From positions 372,001 through 436,000 of the forward strand of contig JBDKSW010000004.1 of assembly GCA_039698035.1 (NCBI GenBank): a stretch of 64,000 nucleotides of DNA. Direction: 5' to 3'. Position 1 is the stretch's first letter. The number at the start of each line of letters is the position of its first letter. Made by a program: the position numbers and the translations under genes. Below, piece by piece: positions 43,377 to 52,395 of the stretch. The notes under the pieces are model-generated. The model did no database searches, was not told the DNA's origin, and saw nothing but the letters and a program-made list of their open reading frames with translations. The DNA is from JAJFUI01 sp039698035. Lineage in GTDB: Bacteria; Planctomycetota; Planctomycetia; Pirellulales; Thermoguttaceae.

Positions 43377-46040
43377 ATGCCCCGCTACAATCCAGCAGTC
43401 GTCGAGCCGAAGTGGCAAAAGTATTGGGAAGAGAACCGGACATTCGCTTGCCCTAGGCTTCCCAAGGGACGCAAGCTGTATGTCTTGGATATGTTCCCTT
43501 ATCCGAGCGGCGAGGGCCTTCACGTCGGGCACCCCGAGGGTTACACGGCCACCGACATCGTCTGCCGCTTTCACCGGATGAGGGGCGCGAGCGTCATGCA
43601 CCCGATGGGCTGGGACGCTTTTGGATTGCCGGCGGAGCAACATGCCAAGAAGACGGGCACGCATCCTCGCACGACGACCGAGAAGAATATAGCCAACTTC
43701 CGGCGGCAGTTGAAAATGCTCGGCTTCTCGTACGACTGGGACCGGGAACTGGCCACGACCGACGCCGATTATTTTCGATGGACGCAGTTCATCTTCCTGG
43801 TGCTCTTCGACACCTGGTTCGATGCGGACCAACAGCGCGGCCGACCGATTGCCGAGCTGCCGATTCCGGCCGAGGTGGCTGCCCAAGGGGATGCGGCCGC
43901 GGATCGCTATCGTGACGAGCATCGCCTGGCGTATCAACTGGAATCACTGGTGAACTGGTGCCCGGCGCTTGGTACCGTGTTAGCCAACGAGGAAGTGGCT
44001 GGCGGCGTCAGCGAGCGCGGCGGGCATCCCGTCATGCGGCTGCCACTTCGCCAGTGGATGCTGCGGATCACGGCCTACGCGGACCGACTGGAGAGGGAAC
44101 TCGACGGCCTCGACTGGCCGGAAGGCGTCAAGCTCTTGCAGCGAAACTGGATCGGCCGCAGCACGGGCGCCGAGGTGGATTTCTTCATCGGGTCGCAGGC
44201 CGCCAGCTCTCAGGAGTCGGCGTTTGATTCGTGGAAACGCGACCGTGCTCGTGCGGGCTTCCCGAAGAAGCCGGGCGACGACGTTCTGCGGATCTACACG
44301 ACACGGCCCGATACATTGTTCGGCGCAACTTACATGGTGATCGCGCCCGAGCATTCGCTGGTCCAGCGGCTCACGACGCCCGAACAGTCGGCGGCCGTCG
44401 CCGAGTATTGTCGGCAAGCATCGCGGAAGAGCGACCTGGATCGCACCGATTTGGCCAAGGACAAGACGGGCGTTTTCACGGGCTCGTACGCCATTAACCC
44501 GGTCAGCGGGCAGCCGATTCCGATTTGGGTGGCCGACTACGTGTTAATCAGCTATGGCACGGGGGCCATCATGGCCGTGCCGGCCCACGACACACGCGAC
44601 TTCGAGTTTGCCAAGCAGTTCGGCTTGCCGATCATCACGGTCGTCGATCCGGGCGAGGCGGCCGGCGCGGCCCGCGACGATCTCTTGGCCGGTCGCACGG
44701 CCTTCATCGCGGACGGCGTGGCGGTCCATTCGGGCCCGTATAGTGGGCTGCCGACGCCCGAATTCAAGCGGAAGATCGCCGAGGACCTCGACGCGCAGGG
44801 CATCGGCCGCAGTGCCGTCAACTACAAGCTGCGCGATTGGCTCTTTAGCCGGCAACACTTCTGGGGCGAACCATTCCCAATCCTGCATGAGCTCGACGCA
44901 AGCGGCCATCCGACCGGGCGTCTGAGGGCGCTCGATCCACGCGAGTTGCCGCTGGATCTGCCGAAGGCAATGGCGTTCGATGCGGCCCATGACCGACCCG
45001 AGCCGCCGCTGGACAAGGCGCCGGACGACTGGCTCTACGTCACTCGCGACGGCAAGCGGTACAAGCGGGAAACGAATACGATGCCGCAATGGGCCGGTTC
45101 CTGCTGGTATTATTTGCGATTTTTGGATCCGAAAAACACTAAGGGGCTGATTGATCCCCAGATCGAGAAGGCGTGGATGCCCGTCGATCTGTACGTCGGC
45201 GGGGCCGAGCACGCCGTGCTCCATCTGCTCTACGCTCGGTTCTGGCACAAAGTCTTGCACGATCGGGGCTACGTCGGCACGCTGGAGCCGTTCCAGAAGC
45301 TTGTCAACCAAGGGATGATCCTTGGAGAGAACAACGAGAAGATGTCGAAGAGCCGCGGCAACGTGGTGAATCCCGACGAGGTGGTGGCGGAATACGGGGC
45401 CGACGCGTTGCGGTTGTACGAGATGTTCATGGGCCCGCTGGAGGCCGTCAAGCCGTGGAGCATGGACGGTGTGAGCGGCGTGCGCGGCTTTCTGGATCGC
45501 GCCTGGCGGATGATCGTCGATGACCGTGCGGAAGGCATGGAGCTGAGCGCGGCCGTGCAAGATGTTGAGCCCACGGCCGACCAGAACCGCATGTTGCACA
45601 AGACGATCAAGGCCGTCACGTCGGACGCCGAGCAGATGTCGTTCAACACGGCCATCGCTCGCATGATGGAGTTCACGAACTTCTTTCTGAAGCAAGATGT
45701 CCGGCCGCGCGTGGCGATGGAGCGATTCGTGTTGCTCCTATCACCGTTCGCGCCCCATGCGGCCGAGGAGCTTTGGGAAGCGCTGGGCCACGGGAAAACG
45801 CTCGCCTACGAGCCGTGGCCGACGTTTGACGAGGCGGCCATCCGGGAGGACACGGTTGAGATTCCCGTGCAGATCTGCGGAAAGCTGCGAGGGCGGATTG
45901 CCGTGCCGACGGGCGCCGATGCGGTCGCGATGGAAGCCGCCGCCAGGGCGGAACCGAAGGTGGCCGAGCTGCTTGCTGGCCGCAAGGTGGTCAAGGTGAT
46001 CGTGGTGCCCGGCCGCATGGTCAACTTCGTGGTCAAGTAG
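43377..46040 (+). CDS. leuS: Leucyl-tRNA synthetase
   Basis: LeuRS attaches leucine to tRNA-Leu and edits misactivated amino acids. The 887-residue product starts MPRYNPAVVEPKWQKYW. The class I HIGH-type motif is FPYPSGEGLHVGHPEGYTA and the KMSKS motif is NEKMSKSRGNVVNPDE. The editing domain between them has TTRPDTLFGATYMVIAPEH and YGTGAIMAVPAHDTRDFEF. An extended linker of polar residues is present in the first third. The real start is the ATG at 43377; the longer frame from 43128 is not needed. Confidence 0.97.
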   Translation: MPRYNPAVVEPKWQKYWEENRTFACPRLPKGRKLYVLDMFPYPSGEGLHVGHPEGYTATDIVCRFHRMRGASVMHPMGWDAFGLPAEQHAKKTGTHPRTTTEKNIANFRRQLKMLGFSYDWDRELATTDADYFRWTQFIFLVLFDTWFDADQQRGRPIAELPIPAEVAAQGDAAADRYRDEHRLAYQLESLVNWCPALGTVLANEEVAGGVSERGGHPVMRLPLRQWMLRITAYADRLERELDGLDWPEGVKLLQRNWIGRSTGAEVDFFIGSQAASSQESAFDSWKRDRARAGFPKKPGDDVLRIYTTRPDTLFGATYMVIAPEHSLVQRLTTPEQSAAVAEYCRQASRKSDLDRTDLAKDKTGVFTGSYAINPVSGQPIPIWVADYVLISYGTGAIMAVPAHDTRDFEFAKQFGLPIITVVDPGEAAGAARDDLLAGRTAFIADGVAVHSGPYSGLPTPEFKRKIAEDLDAQGIGRSAVNYKLRDWLFSRQHFWGEPFPILHELDASGHPTGRLRALDPRELPLDLPKAMAFDAAHDRPEPPLDKAPDDWLYVTRDGKRYKRETNTMPQWAGSCWYYLRFLDPKNTKGLIDPQIEKAWMPVDLYVGGAEHAVLHLLYARFWHKVLHDRGYVGTLEPFQKLVNQGMILGENNEKMSKSRGNVVNPDEVVAEYGADALRLYEMFMGPLEAVKPWSMDGVSGVRGFLDRAWRMIVDDRAEGMELSAAVQDVEPTADQNRMLHKTIKAVTSDAEQMSFNTAIARMMEFTNFFLKQDVRPRVAMERFVLLLSPFAPHAAEELWEALGHGKTLAYEPWPTFDEAAIREDTVEIPVQICGKLRGRIAVPTGADAVAMEAAARAEPKVAELLAGRKVVKVIVVPGRMVNFVVK

Positions 46041-46062
46041 GATGCGAGACGCATCAGGCGAG

Positions 46063-46821
46063 TCACCGCCGGCTCGTCCACGGTCGCAGAATCGCATCCA
46101 AACCTCGGGCGACAACTTCGGAACGCTCCGATGCCGGTCGCCGGATGGCAATCGCCACCTGGAAGCGGGAATCGAGTCGCAGGCGGGCAAACTGCCATTG
46201 GTCGGGCTGTCCCAGGTCGGACCGCACGAACGACACGGTTGTCGTCCCGTCGTCGGCCAGCGAGAAAGAGAAGTCGGCGAGCCGCATTGCCAGCCCGACG
46301 CCCAGGGCCTTGATGAACGATTCCTTGAGCGTCCACAGTTCCAGGAAAGCGGCCGGCTGTCGTGCGGCAGGCTGTTGGGCCAACCATGCGGCCTCGGCCG
46401 TGGCGAAAAAGCGGTCGGCCAGTTCCAGCGGAGCCGAGCGTGGGCGACCGCCTTCCACGTCGACGCCCACCGGATCGTTTTGCGCAACGACACAAACGGC
46501 CAGTCCGCGAGTGTGGGACAGGTTGAACTCTAGCGGCGGATCGGACGGACTGATGAGCGATGGCTTGCCGTAAGCGTTGGAGCGAAACGCCAAGCGGCCT
46601 GGATCGACGCCCGTGTATTGCGACAGGACGGTTCGCAACAGGGTTCGGCCGGCGACAAATTGTCGGCGTGCCTGCTCGTGGGTAAAACGCTGCTCACGCT
46701 GGATCTCGTCCGGCGAAAGCAGTTGGCGGCATGCGATCCGAGTCGTCGCGTCGGCGACCGCGTCCGTCGGCAAATGCCAGAGGTCGATGCGACGCGGTGT
46801 GAGTTCTAGCACTTCGTTCAA
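46063..46821 (-). CDS. 4'-phosphopantetheinyl transferase (Sfp type)
   Basis: PPTases move phosphopantetheine from CoA to the serine of carrier proteins. The 252-residue product has the Sfp signatures: FNLSHTRGLAVCVVA, DPVGVDVEGG (metal-binding Asp) and FLELWTLKESFIKALG (with the catalytic Glu and Lys). It is about twice the size of AcpS, as expected for Sfp. The gene lies about 9 kb before the carrier-protein/ketosynthase cluster and is a good candidate for priming its ACP. It converges with leuS and is separated by 27 bases from the regulator gene upstream of it. Confidence 0.93.
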   Translation of the reverse strand: MNEVLELTPRRIDLWHLPTDAVADATTRIACRQLLSPDEIQREQRFTHEQARRQFVAGRTLLRTVLSQYTGVDPGRLAFRSNAYGKPSLISPSDPPLEFNLSHTRGLAVCVVAQNDPVGVDVEGGRPRSAPLELADRFFATAEAAWLAQQPAARQPAAFLELWTLKESFIKALGVGLAMRLADFSFSLADDGTTTVSFVRSDLGQPDQWQFARLRLDSRFQVAIAIRRPASERSEVVARGLDAILRPWTSRR

Positions 46822-46848
46822 CGGCGGACGCCTCTCGTGTCGAGGCGG

Positions 46849-48561
46849 CTATCCCTGCGCCACCGGTCGCGGCGTATTGACCGTGGTCTCGATCGCGCCG
46901 AGCAACTGATCGAGGCGGAATGGTTTGTAGAGGACGCATTGGACGCCGGCCTGTCGGGCTTTGACGATCGAATGGCCCGGGTCCCAGCCAAAGCCCGTCA
47001 TCAGCACCAAGGGGGGCGATTCCATGATTTCCTGCGACTTGAGCAGGAATTCGTAGCCGGTCATGTCGGGCAGGCGAATGTCGGCAATCAGGACATCGTA
47101 CTCGCCGTCGGTCATCCGGCGGACCATGTAGAGCGCCTCGGCGCCATCGTGAGCTGTCTCGACGATGCAGCCGTAGCGTTCCAGGAGATTGTGGGCGGCG
47201 ATGCGAACATTCTCGTCGGCGTCGGCCACAAGAATGTGGCGGCCGCGGAGCAGGGGGCGGTCTTCGACCTGCATCGTCGGCGGCAACGCCTCGGTGGGGG
47301 CCATCTTCTGGCCAACCTTCTGGATCACCTGCTTGATATCTCGTGCGTTGCGCAAGATGCGTTGCAATCGCTCGACCACTTCGGGCTCGTGGCCGATGTA
47401 TCGCTCCATGACGCTCACGGCGTCGTTGAGGATCACATCGACCGGCAGCGCAACCGCGCTGTGAATGGCCTCGACGCTCTCGGCAGCCGTGCTGACCTTT
47501 TCGGCGGCCAGCAATTCGAGCGTGTTCAGCGCGCCGGCCACGTCACGGCAGAAAATCTCGAGGAATTGCAGGTCGCTCTCGGTGAACGCCCTGGGCTCGG
47601 GGCTTTCGACGTTGAATGTGCCGATCACGGCCTCGTGCATGAGCAGCGGGACCGTCAAGGAACTCTTGCCGCCCTGGACGCCTTGCAGGTAAAGCGGGTC
47701 CTCGCTTGTATCCTCGCACAAGTAGCTCTTGCCGGTCGCCGCGACGAAGCCTGTGACGCCGTTGTTCTGCGGCTGGGCGTACAGGACACGGGCTGCAGCG
47801 ACCGGATCCATGCCCATTTCCAGCAGCGGCTCGAGCCGGCCGGTCTTTTGATCCAACAGGCGAATCTCGACCACGTCGAAGTGGAGCAGGTCGTGCGTGA
47901 AGTGGAGGATGTTCGACTTCAGCAGCTCGATGCGGTCTTGGACCGCCATGTGCGTGATCTCGGCCGGGGCCAGATCGGCCAACTCCATGCCGGCCTGATG
48001 GATGGCCGCCATCTTCTGCTGCTGATGGACCTCGGCCGTTACGTCGCGGACGCTGACAATCAGATGGCGCGGCGGGCTGCCCACCTCGCGGAGCGGAGCG
48101 GCGTGGACGTGGAAGTATCGGTTCTCGCCGCTGCGGAGCGTTGAGCTGGTGGCCGCGCCCGTGGCCAAGGCCGTATGGAAGGGGCAGAAGTCGGGGCCAA
48201 GGATTTCCGGGCTGCCCAACACCGTATAGAAATTGGCGCCAATCACGGCCTCGCAAGTCGACCATTCGCTCAGACGCGTATTGCACCAGATGATCGAATT
48301 GTCGCTGTCGAGCAGGACGACGCCGTCGGGCATGCCGTCGAGTATCTGCTCGTTGCGGAGCAGGTTGCCGACCTGCAGCGCCTCTTGAACGTACTCGGAC
48401 GACACATAGACGCCCGCAAATCGCTCGCGGGTCAGATGGGCGAGCGCCCGAAGCGGGTTCGCCGCGATGACGACATCATGAGACTCGGCCGCGCGGGCCA
48501 GCAAGTGTTCCGCATTCTCGCGCGAGTCACAAACCAGGAGGATTCTAGGTTTTACAGTCAA
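46849..48561 (-). CDS. PAS-GAF-REC signalling protein with degenerate histidine-kinase helix
   Basis: The product has 570 residues. An N-terminal receiver-like segment (PRILLVCDSRENAEHLLAR) precedes a PAS domain (ILDGMPDGVVLLDSDNSIIW), a GAF domain (~residues 215-370) and a C-terminal receiver with Asp in DVLIADIRLPDMTGYEF, Thr in LVLMTGFGWD and Lys in VLYKPFRLD. Between GAF and REC a DHp-like helix (HSAVALPVDVILNDAVSV) has a Ser where the phosphorylated His is expected. No HATPase domain is present. I start at the TTG at 48561, with GGAG upstream; an ATG at 48624 is also in frame. It likely receives phosphate from another kinase. Confidence 0.85.
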   Translation of the reverse strand: MTVKPRILLVCDSRENAEHLLARAAESHDVVIAANPLRALAHLTRERFAGVYVSSEYVQEALQVGNLLRNEQILDGMPDGVVLLDSDNSIIWCNTRLSEWSTCEAVIGANFYTVLGSPEILGPDFCPFHTALATGAATSSTLRSGENRYFHVHAAPLREVGSPPRHLIVSVRDVTAEVHQQQKMAAIHQAGMELADLAPAEITHMAVQDRIELLKSNILHFTHDLLHFDVVEIRLLDQKTGRLEPLLEMGMDPVAAARVLYAQPQNNGVTGFVAATGKSYLCEDTSEDPLYLQGVQGGKSSLTVPLLMHEAVIGTFNVESPEPRAFTESDLQFLEIFCRDVAGALNTLELLAAEKVSTAAESVEAIHSAVALPVDVILNDAVSVMERYIGHEPEVVERLQRILRNARDIKQVIQKVGQKMAPTEALPPTMQVEDRPLLRGRHILVADADENVRIAAHNLLERYGCIVETAHDGAEALYMVRRMTDGEYDVLIADIRLPDMTGYEFLLKSQEIMESPPLVLMTGFGWDPGHSIVKARQAGVQCVLYKPFRLDQLLGAIETTVNTPRPVAQG

Positions 48562-49044
48562 CTCTAGCCACTCCGACGCCGCGATTGCCGCCGTAACCGC
48601 CCAGTCAAATGCCGAGTAGGCCAATCGACATTATACGGGTTGCGAGTCCGTCAAACAACCAGTTCCGATGAATTGCCCCCTAAGTCTGATCGACCCGGGG
48701 GTGGCGGCGAATTTACCGCGGTTTGCCCGAAAGTCGCATCTTGCGTCGCTTGTTTTTGCGGCGCGACGGGCGTTGCCCATATCTTCGATATAGTCGGATC
48801 GGTTTCGCTCATCGAAGTTGTCTGCCATCTCGCAGGCCGAGGCGTGTTGGGCCCAGGAGGGGTGTGTGCAAGTCGGTGAACCCCGGGACCGGAATTTCAC
48901 TCGTCTATTCGGCATGACCGATAGGAGACGCACCTGGGACCAGCGGCCTTGCCTCGCCGAGCGACGTCGGCTGGAGTTGGCGGCGGCCGACGGCCGATCT
49001 GTTCCGAGGAACGAATGGTCTTTGCTGGGCGCGGAGGTCGGGCT
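48562..49044. other. Divergent intergenic region
   Basis: About 480 bases. No supported gene. A small palindrome ATATC-TTC-GATAT is at 48779-48791. Short open frames here lack coding character. Confidence 0.35.
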
Positions 49045-49299
49045 ATGTGGCGGGCATTATTCTTGGCGATGGGGTTCTTCGTGATGCTTCTTGGCGTGGA
49101 ATGCCTGGGGGTCGAGCGGATGACCCTCAAGATGCGCGATCCGCCGCCGCCGCCCTCTTCGCCATTTGAAAGTCAGGCGCAAACCGGCCCGGCAAAGCAG
49201 ATCCAGCCTCCGCCGTGGGCGCCGTGGAGCCTGCTTTCCTCGGGCGCGGTGATGTGCATCTACTCGTTTACGATTCCTCGCCGCGTTGCGGGCGGGTGA
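49045..49299 (+). CDS. Small membrane protein with proline-rich linker
   Basis: The 84-residue product starts MWRALFLAMGFFVMLLG, a transmembrane helix, followed by VECLGVERMTLKM, a proline-rich stretch (RDPPPPPSSPFES) and a second hydrophobic segment (WSLLSSGAVMCIYSFTIP). The ATG at 49045 has GGAGG upstream. I remember a family of such proteins in planctomycetes with no assigned function. It is monocistronic. Confidence 0.72.
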   Translation: MWRALFLAMGFFVMLLGVECLGVERMTLKMRDPPPPPSSPFESQAQTGPAKQIQPPPWAPWSLLSSGAVMCIYSFTIPRRVAGG

Positions 49300-49673
49300 C
49301 CGCGCGCGGGGAGTCTTGGATCGGCGGCAGCGCCGGCGTCGTCCGTGCGATCGTCGCTCACGTTTCACGCAGCTCTACCAAATACTCGCCTGCAGTGTTC
49401 GCGCTGTTTTCGCGGCGTGTGACCTTCGTACCTTCGATGGTGTTGCCGACCGGCGCGGCCCCTTGGCCAGACTTCTGCTTGGTCGGGGACTCCAGGGAGC
49501 GTGTCTTGGACGGTTGTTCGTTCACCGCGGCCTTGTCCCCAGTTCATCGCCGGGCCGGGAGTTGCCCTGTGGTTGCACGAGTGGGGAACAGGTAGAATGC
49601 TGGAGTTGCGGCTGAGGAAGCGGGATGGGGGGCTGTCGGCTCGCAAGTTATCAAGCCTGGATGGGAAAAGACC
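49300..49673. other. Intergenic region before the GH106-like gene
   Basis: About 370 bases without a supported gene. TAGAAT at 49592-49597 is a likely -10 element for the glycosidase gene. Confidence 0.4.
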
Positions 49674-52283
49674 ATGATGAGAACAAGTGCCTTTGGCGTC
49701 GTGGCGATAGGCGTATGGCTCGTTGGCTCGGCAGCAATGGCCGGGCAAGGTGACTTGAGTGCGCTCGAACGGCAGTTTCGAGAGTTGCCGACGGAGGCTC
49801 GCCGGTTGACCGGGCCGCTGTTTTGGCTGCATGGCGATGAGACCCGCCAGCAGTTGGAGACGGAAATCGCGAAGATCGCCGAGGGAGGCAACGGTTGTTT
49901 CACGGCCGAGAGCCGACCGCATAACGACTGGCTTGGACCCGGCTGGTGGCGCGATCTGGCGATTTGTCTCGATGCGGCGAAGAAGCACAACTTGCAGATG
50001 TGGATCTTCGACGAGCGATGGTGGCCCAGCCACGAGGTTGGCGGAAAGGTGCCGGCCCGCTATGCGGTGAAACGACTGGACGCCGCTTCTGCCGAGGTCG
50101 AGGGGCCGAAAGAATATCAGGCCAATGGTTACGCCGGCCAGCGATATGTCGCGGCCGTGGCGGGCCGTGTGACGGCCGACGGCAAGATCGACGGCGATTC
50201 GCTTGTCGATCTGGCGCCGTTCGTTCACGAGGGCAAGCTCGTCTGGCAGGCGCCGGCCGGCAAGTGGCGCGTGATGAAATTCACGCACGTGCGCGGACAA
50301 CCGTTGGCGCAGACCGGTCACTTGAGTGTCGATGGGGCGAGCAAGGACTGCGTCGATTGGCTCATTCAGACCGTCTACCAGCCGCACTACGACCATTTTG
50401 GGCCCGATTTCGGCAAGACGATCCAGGGTTTTTTCTACGACGAGCCCGAGACTCGCGGCGACTGGGGCACCGAGCTGGACGCTGTGTTGGCTGAGCGGGG
50501 CGTCGATTGGAAAAAGGCCTATGTCGCCCACAAGTTCCTGTTGGCCGGCGAAGAGCAGGTGGCCGCCAAGTTTCAGTATCTCGACGCCCTGGCTGACGCC
50601 TGGGGGCGGACCCTGTACGGCGGCATCGCCCGCTGGTGCCACGAGCACCATGTGAAGTCGATCGGCCACTTCATGGAGCATGGCAGTCTGTATCGCAGCG
50701 CGGATTTTTGCGCCGGCGACATGATGCGGCTCCAGCGCTACAGCGACATGGGCGCGCTGGATGCCATTTGCAGACAATTTGTCGTGGGGCAGAAAACGGT
50801 CGACAAGACGTCGCCGGGCGACGAGCCGGTATGGCAAACGCCGAAGCTGGCCAGCTCGATTTCGCACGTTTTTGGCAAGGCCGACGACGTGACGATGGTC
50901 GAAATTTTCGGCGCTCGAGGGCAAGACCTGACCTACCGAGAGATGAAGTGGTGGACCGACCACATGCAGGTTTCGGGCGTGAACTTCCTGATCCCGCATT
51001 CTTTCAATCCGCGAGGGCCCTACGACAACGATTGCCCTCCGTATTTCTACAACGGCGGATTCGAGCCCCGGTGGCCGCTCTATCGCGTGTGGGCCGACTA
51101 TACGAGCCGTCTGAGCCTCATGCTCACCGGCGGCCGGCACGTCTGCCCGGTGGCCATCTTATTCAACGGGAATCTTGGACAAGTTGGCAAGATGATTCCG
51201 CCGGAAGACATCAGCACGGCATTGCAGGACGCTCAGATCGATTGCGATTGGCTGCCGATGGATGTTTTCGAGCGCGAGGCGACGATCGATGGCAGTGCCA
51301 TCAAGTTGCATGGGGAACAGTATCGCGTGTTGATTGTGCCGCCGGCGGAAGTGATTCCTTATGCAACGATGGCGAAGGCCAAGGAGTTTTTCGAGAATGG
51401 CGGCACGGTGATCGGCTACAAATTCTTGCCGTCGAAGTCGGCTACCGTTGGAAAGAGCAATGCCGAGATTGCCGCGGTTCGTGATTCGATTTGGGGATCG
51501 TGGCTCCAAGGCGTTAAATCGTCGATGCCAGCCGCCGTGACCTCGCGGAGCGCTGCCGGCGGGCTGGCGTGTTTTAATTCAGAGGCTGCCGAAGTATGCG
51601 CCAAGATTAGCGATGACCACGTTCGGCCGCTCCTGGCGGATCGTTGGCTGCACGTATTGCACCGACAGAAAGCCGGTCGAGATGTCCTCCTGGTGGCGAA
51701 CCAGAATCACCAAGGCGGCCCGCGACAGTACACATTTCGCGTGACCGTGCCCGGCGAGCCGGAATGTTGGGATCCGATGCGGAATGAGCTTACCACGCCG
51801 CAGTTGCGCCGCATCGACGCAAACACGACCGAAGTGTCGCTGACGCTGGAGCCGCTGGAATCCGTGCTGCTTGTCTTCCAGCCGAAGAAGACTGCTCGGC
51901 CGCTGCGGATCGAGCCGGATACGAAACCGATTCGCGCGGCCGTGGCCATCGTGCGAGACGCCAATCCGCCGGCCAGTCCGCCGATGCCGGACGTGAAACG
52001 AAAACCGCTGACCTTGAGTCCCCTGAAGGCGGCCGAGCCGTTCCGTGGACGAGTGACGTTGCCGGCCGATGTGGATCTGAAGAAGTGCCGTGTCTGTCTG
52101 GAAATGGACAACCTGCCCGACGAGGCGGCCGCCGTAACAGTCAATGGCCAGGGGGCCGGCGGGCTGATCGGACGTCCGCTGCGATTGGACATCACGCATC
52201 GCATCAAGCCGGGCGAGAACACGATCTTGATCGAACCGCTGGCGCCCAAGGCCGCGCGGTTGACGTTCTACGGCAACGGATAG
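49674..52283 (+). CDS. Secreted GH106-like glycosidase (alpha-L-rhamnosidase type)
   Basis: The product has 869 residues. A signal peptide (MMRTSAFGVVAIGVWLVGSAAMA) precedes a TIM-barrel region with PLFWLHGDETRQQLETEI, MWIFDERWWPSHEVGGKVP, GFFYDEPETRGDWG (with an acidic cluster suited to catalysis) and KSIGHFMEHGSLYRS. Further on come a Rossmann-like domain (RVLIVPPAEVIPY) and a C-terminal beta domain. This pattern matches GH106-type enzymes, which remove terminal rhamnose. Exact specificity is not determined. It is upstream of the sulfotransferase gene, and together they suggest handling of sulfated or rhamnose-containing glycans. Confidence 0.8.
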   Translation: MMRTSAFGVVAIGVWLVGSAAMAGQGDLSALERQFRELPTEARRLTGPLFWLHGDETRQQLETEIAKIAEGGNGCFTAESRPHNDWLGPGWWRDLAICLDAAKKHNLQMWIFDERWWPSHEVGGKVPARYAVKRLDAASAEVEGPKEYQANGYAGQRYVAAVAGRVTADGKIDGDSLVDLAPFVHEGKLVWQAPAGKWRVMKFTHVRGQPLAQTGHLSVDGASKDCVDWLIQTVYQPHYDHFGPDFGKTIQGFFYDEPETRGDWGTELDAVLAERGVDWKKAYVAHKFLLAGEEQVAAKFQYLDALADAWGRTLYGGIARWCHEHHVKSIGHFMEHGSLYRSADFCAGDMMRLQRYSDMGALDAICRQFVVGQKTVDKTSPGDEPVWQTPKLASSISHVFGKADDVTMVEIFGARGQDLTYREMKWWTDHMQVSGVNFLIPHSFNPRGPYDNDCPPYFYNGGFEPRWPLYRVWADYTSRLSLMLTGGRHVCPVAILFNGNLGQVGKMIPPEDISTALQDAQIDCDWLPMDVFEREATIDGSAIKLHGEQYRVLIVPPAEVIPYATMAKAKEFFENGGTVIGYKFLPSKSATVGKSNAEIAAVRDSIWGSWLQGVKSSMPAAVTSRSAAGGLACFNSEAAEVCAKISDDHVRPLLADRWLHVLHRQKAGRDVLLVANQNHQGGPRQYTFRVTVPGEPECWDPMRNELTTPQLRRIDANTTEVSLTLEPLESVLLVFQPKKTARPLRIEPDTKPIRAAVAIVRDANPPASPPMPDVKRKPLTLSPLKAAEPFRGRVTLPADVDLKKCRVCLEMDNLPDEAAAVTVNGQGAGGLIGRPLRLDITHRIKPGENTILIEPLAPKAARLTFYGNG

Positions 52284-52395
52284 CCCGTCTTGCTGCGGCC
52301 AAAGGTCTGCTCGATTGAGCGCGGCGGCGAGTGCCTCGCACGCCAAGCAGCGTTGTGCGCGGGCCGCCCAACCGTTAAAATCGGGTGAGAGGAGA

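Noticed and set aside
49365..51140. 591-residue open frame on the minus strand
   Set aside because: Antisense of the GH106-like gene.
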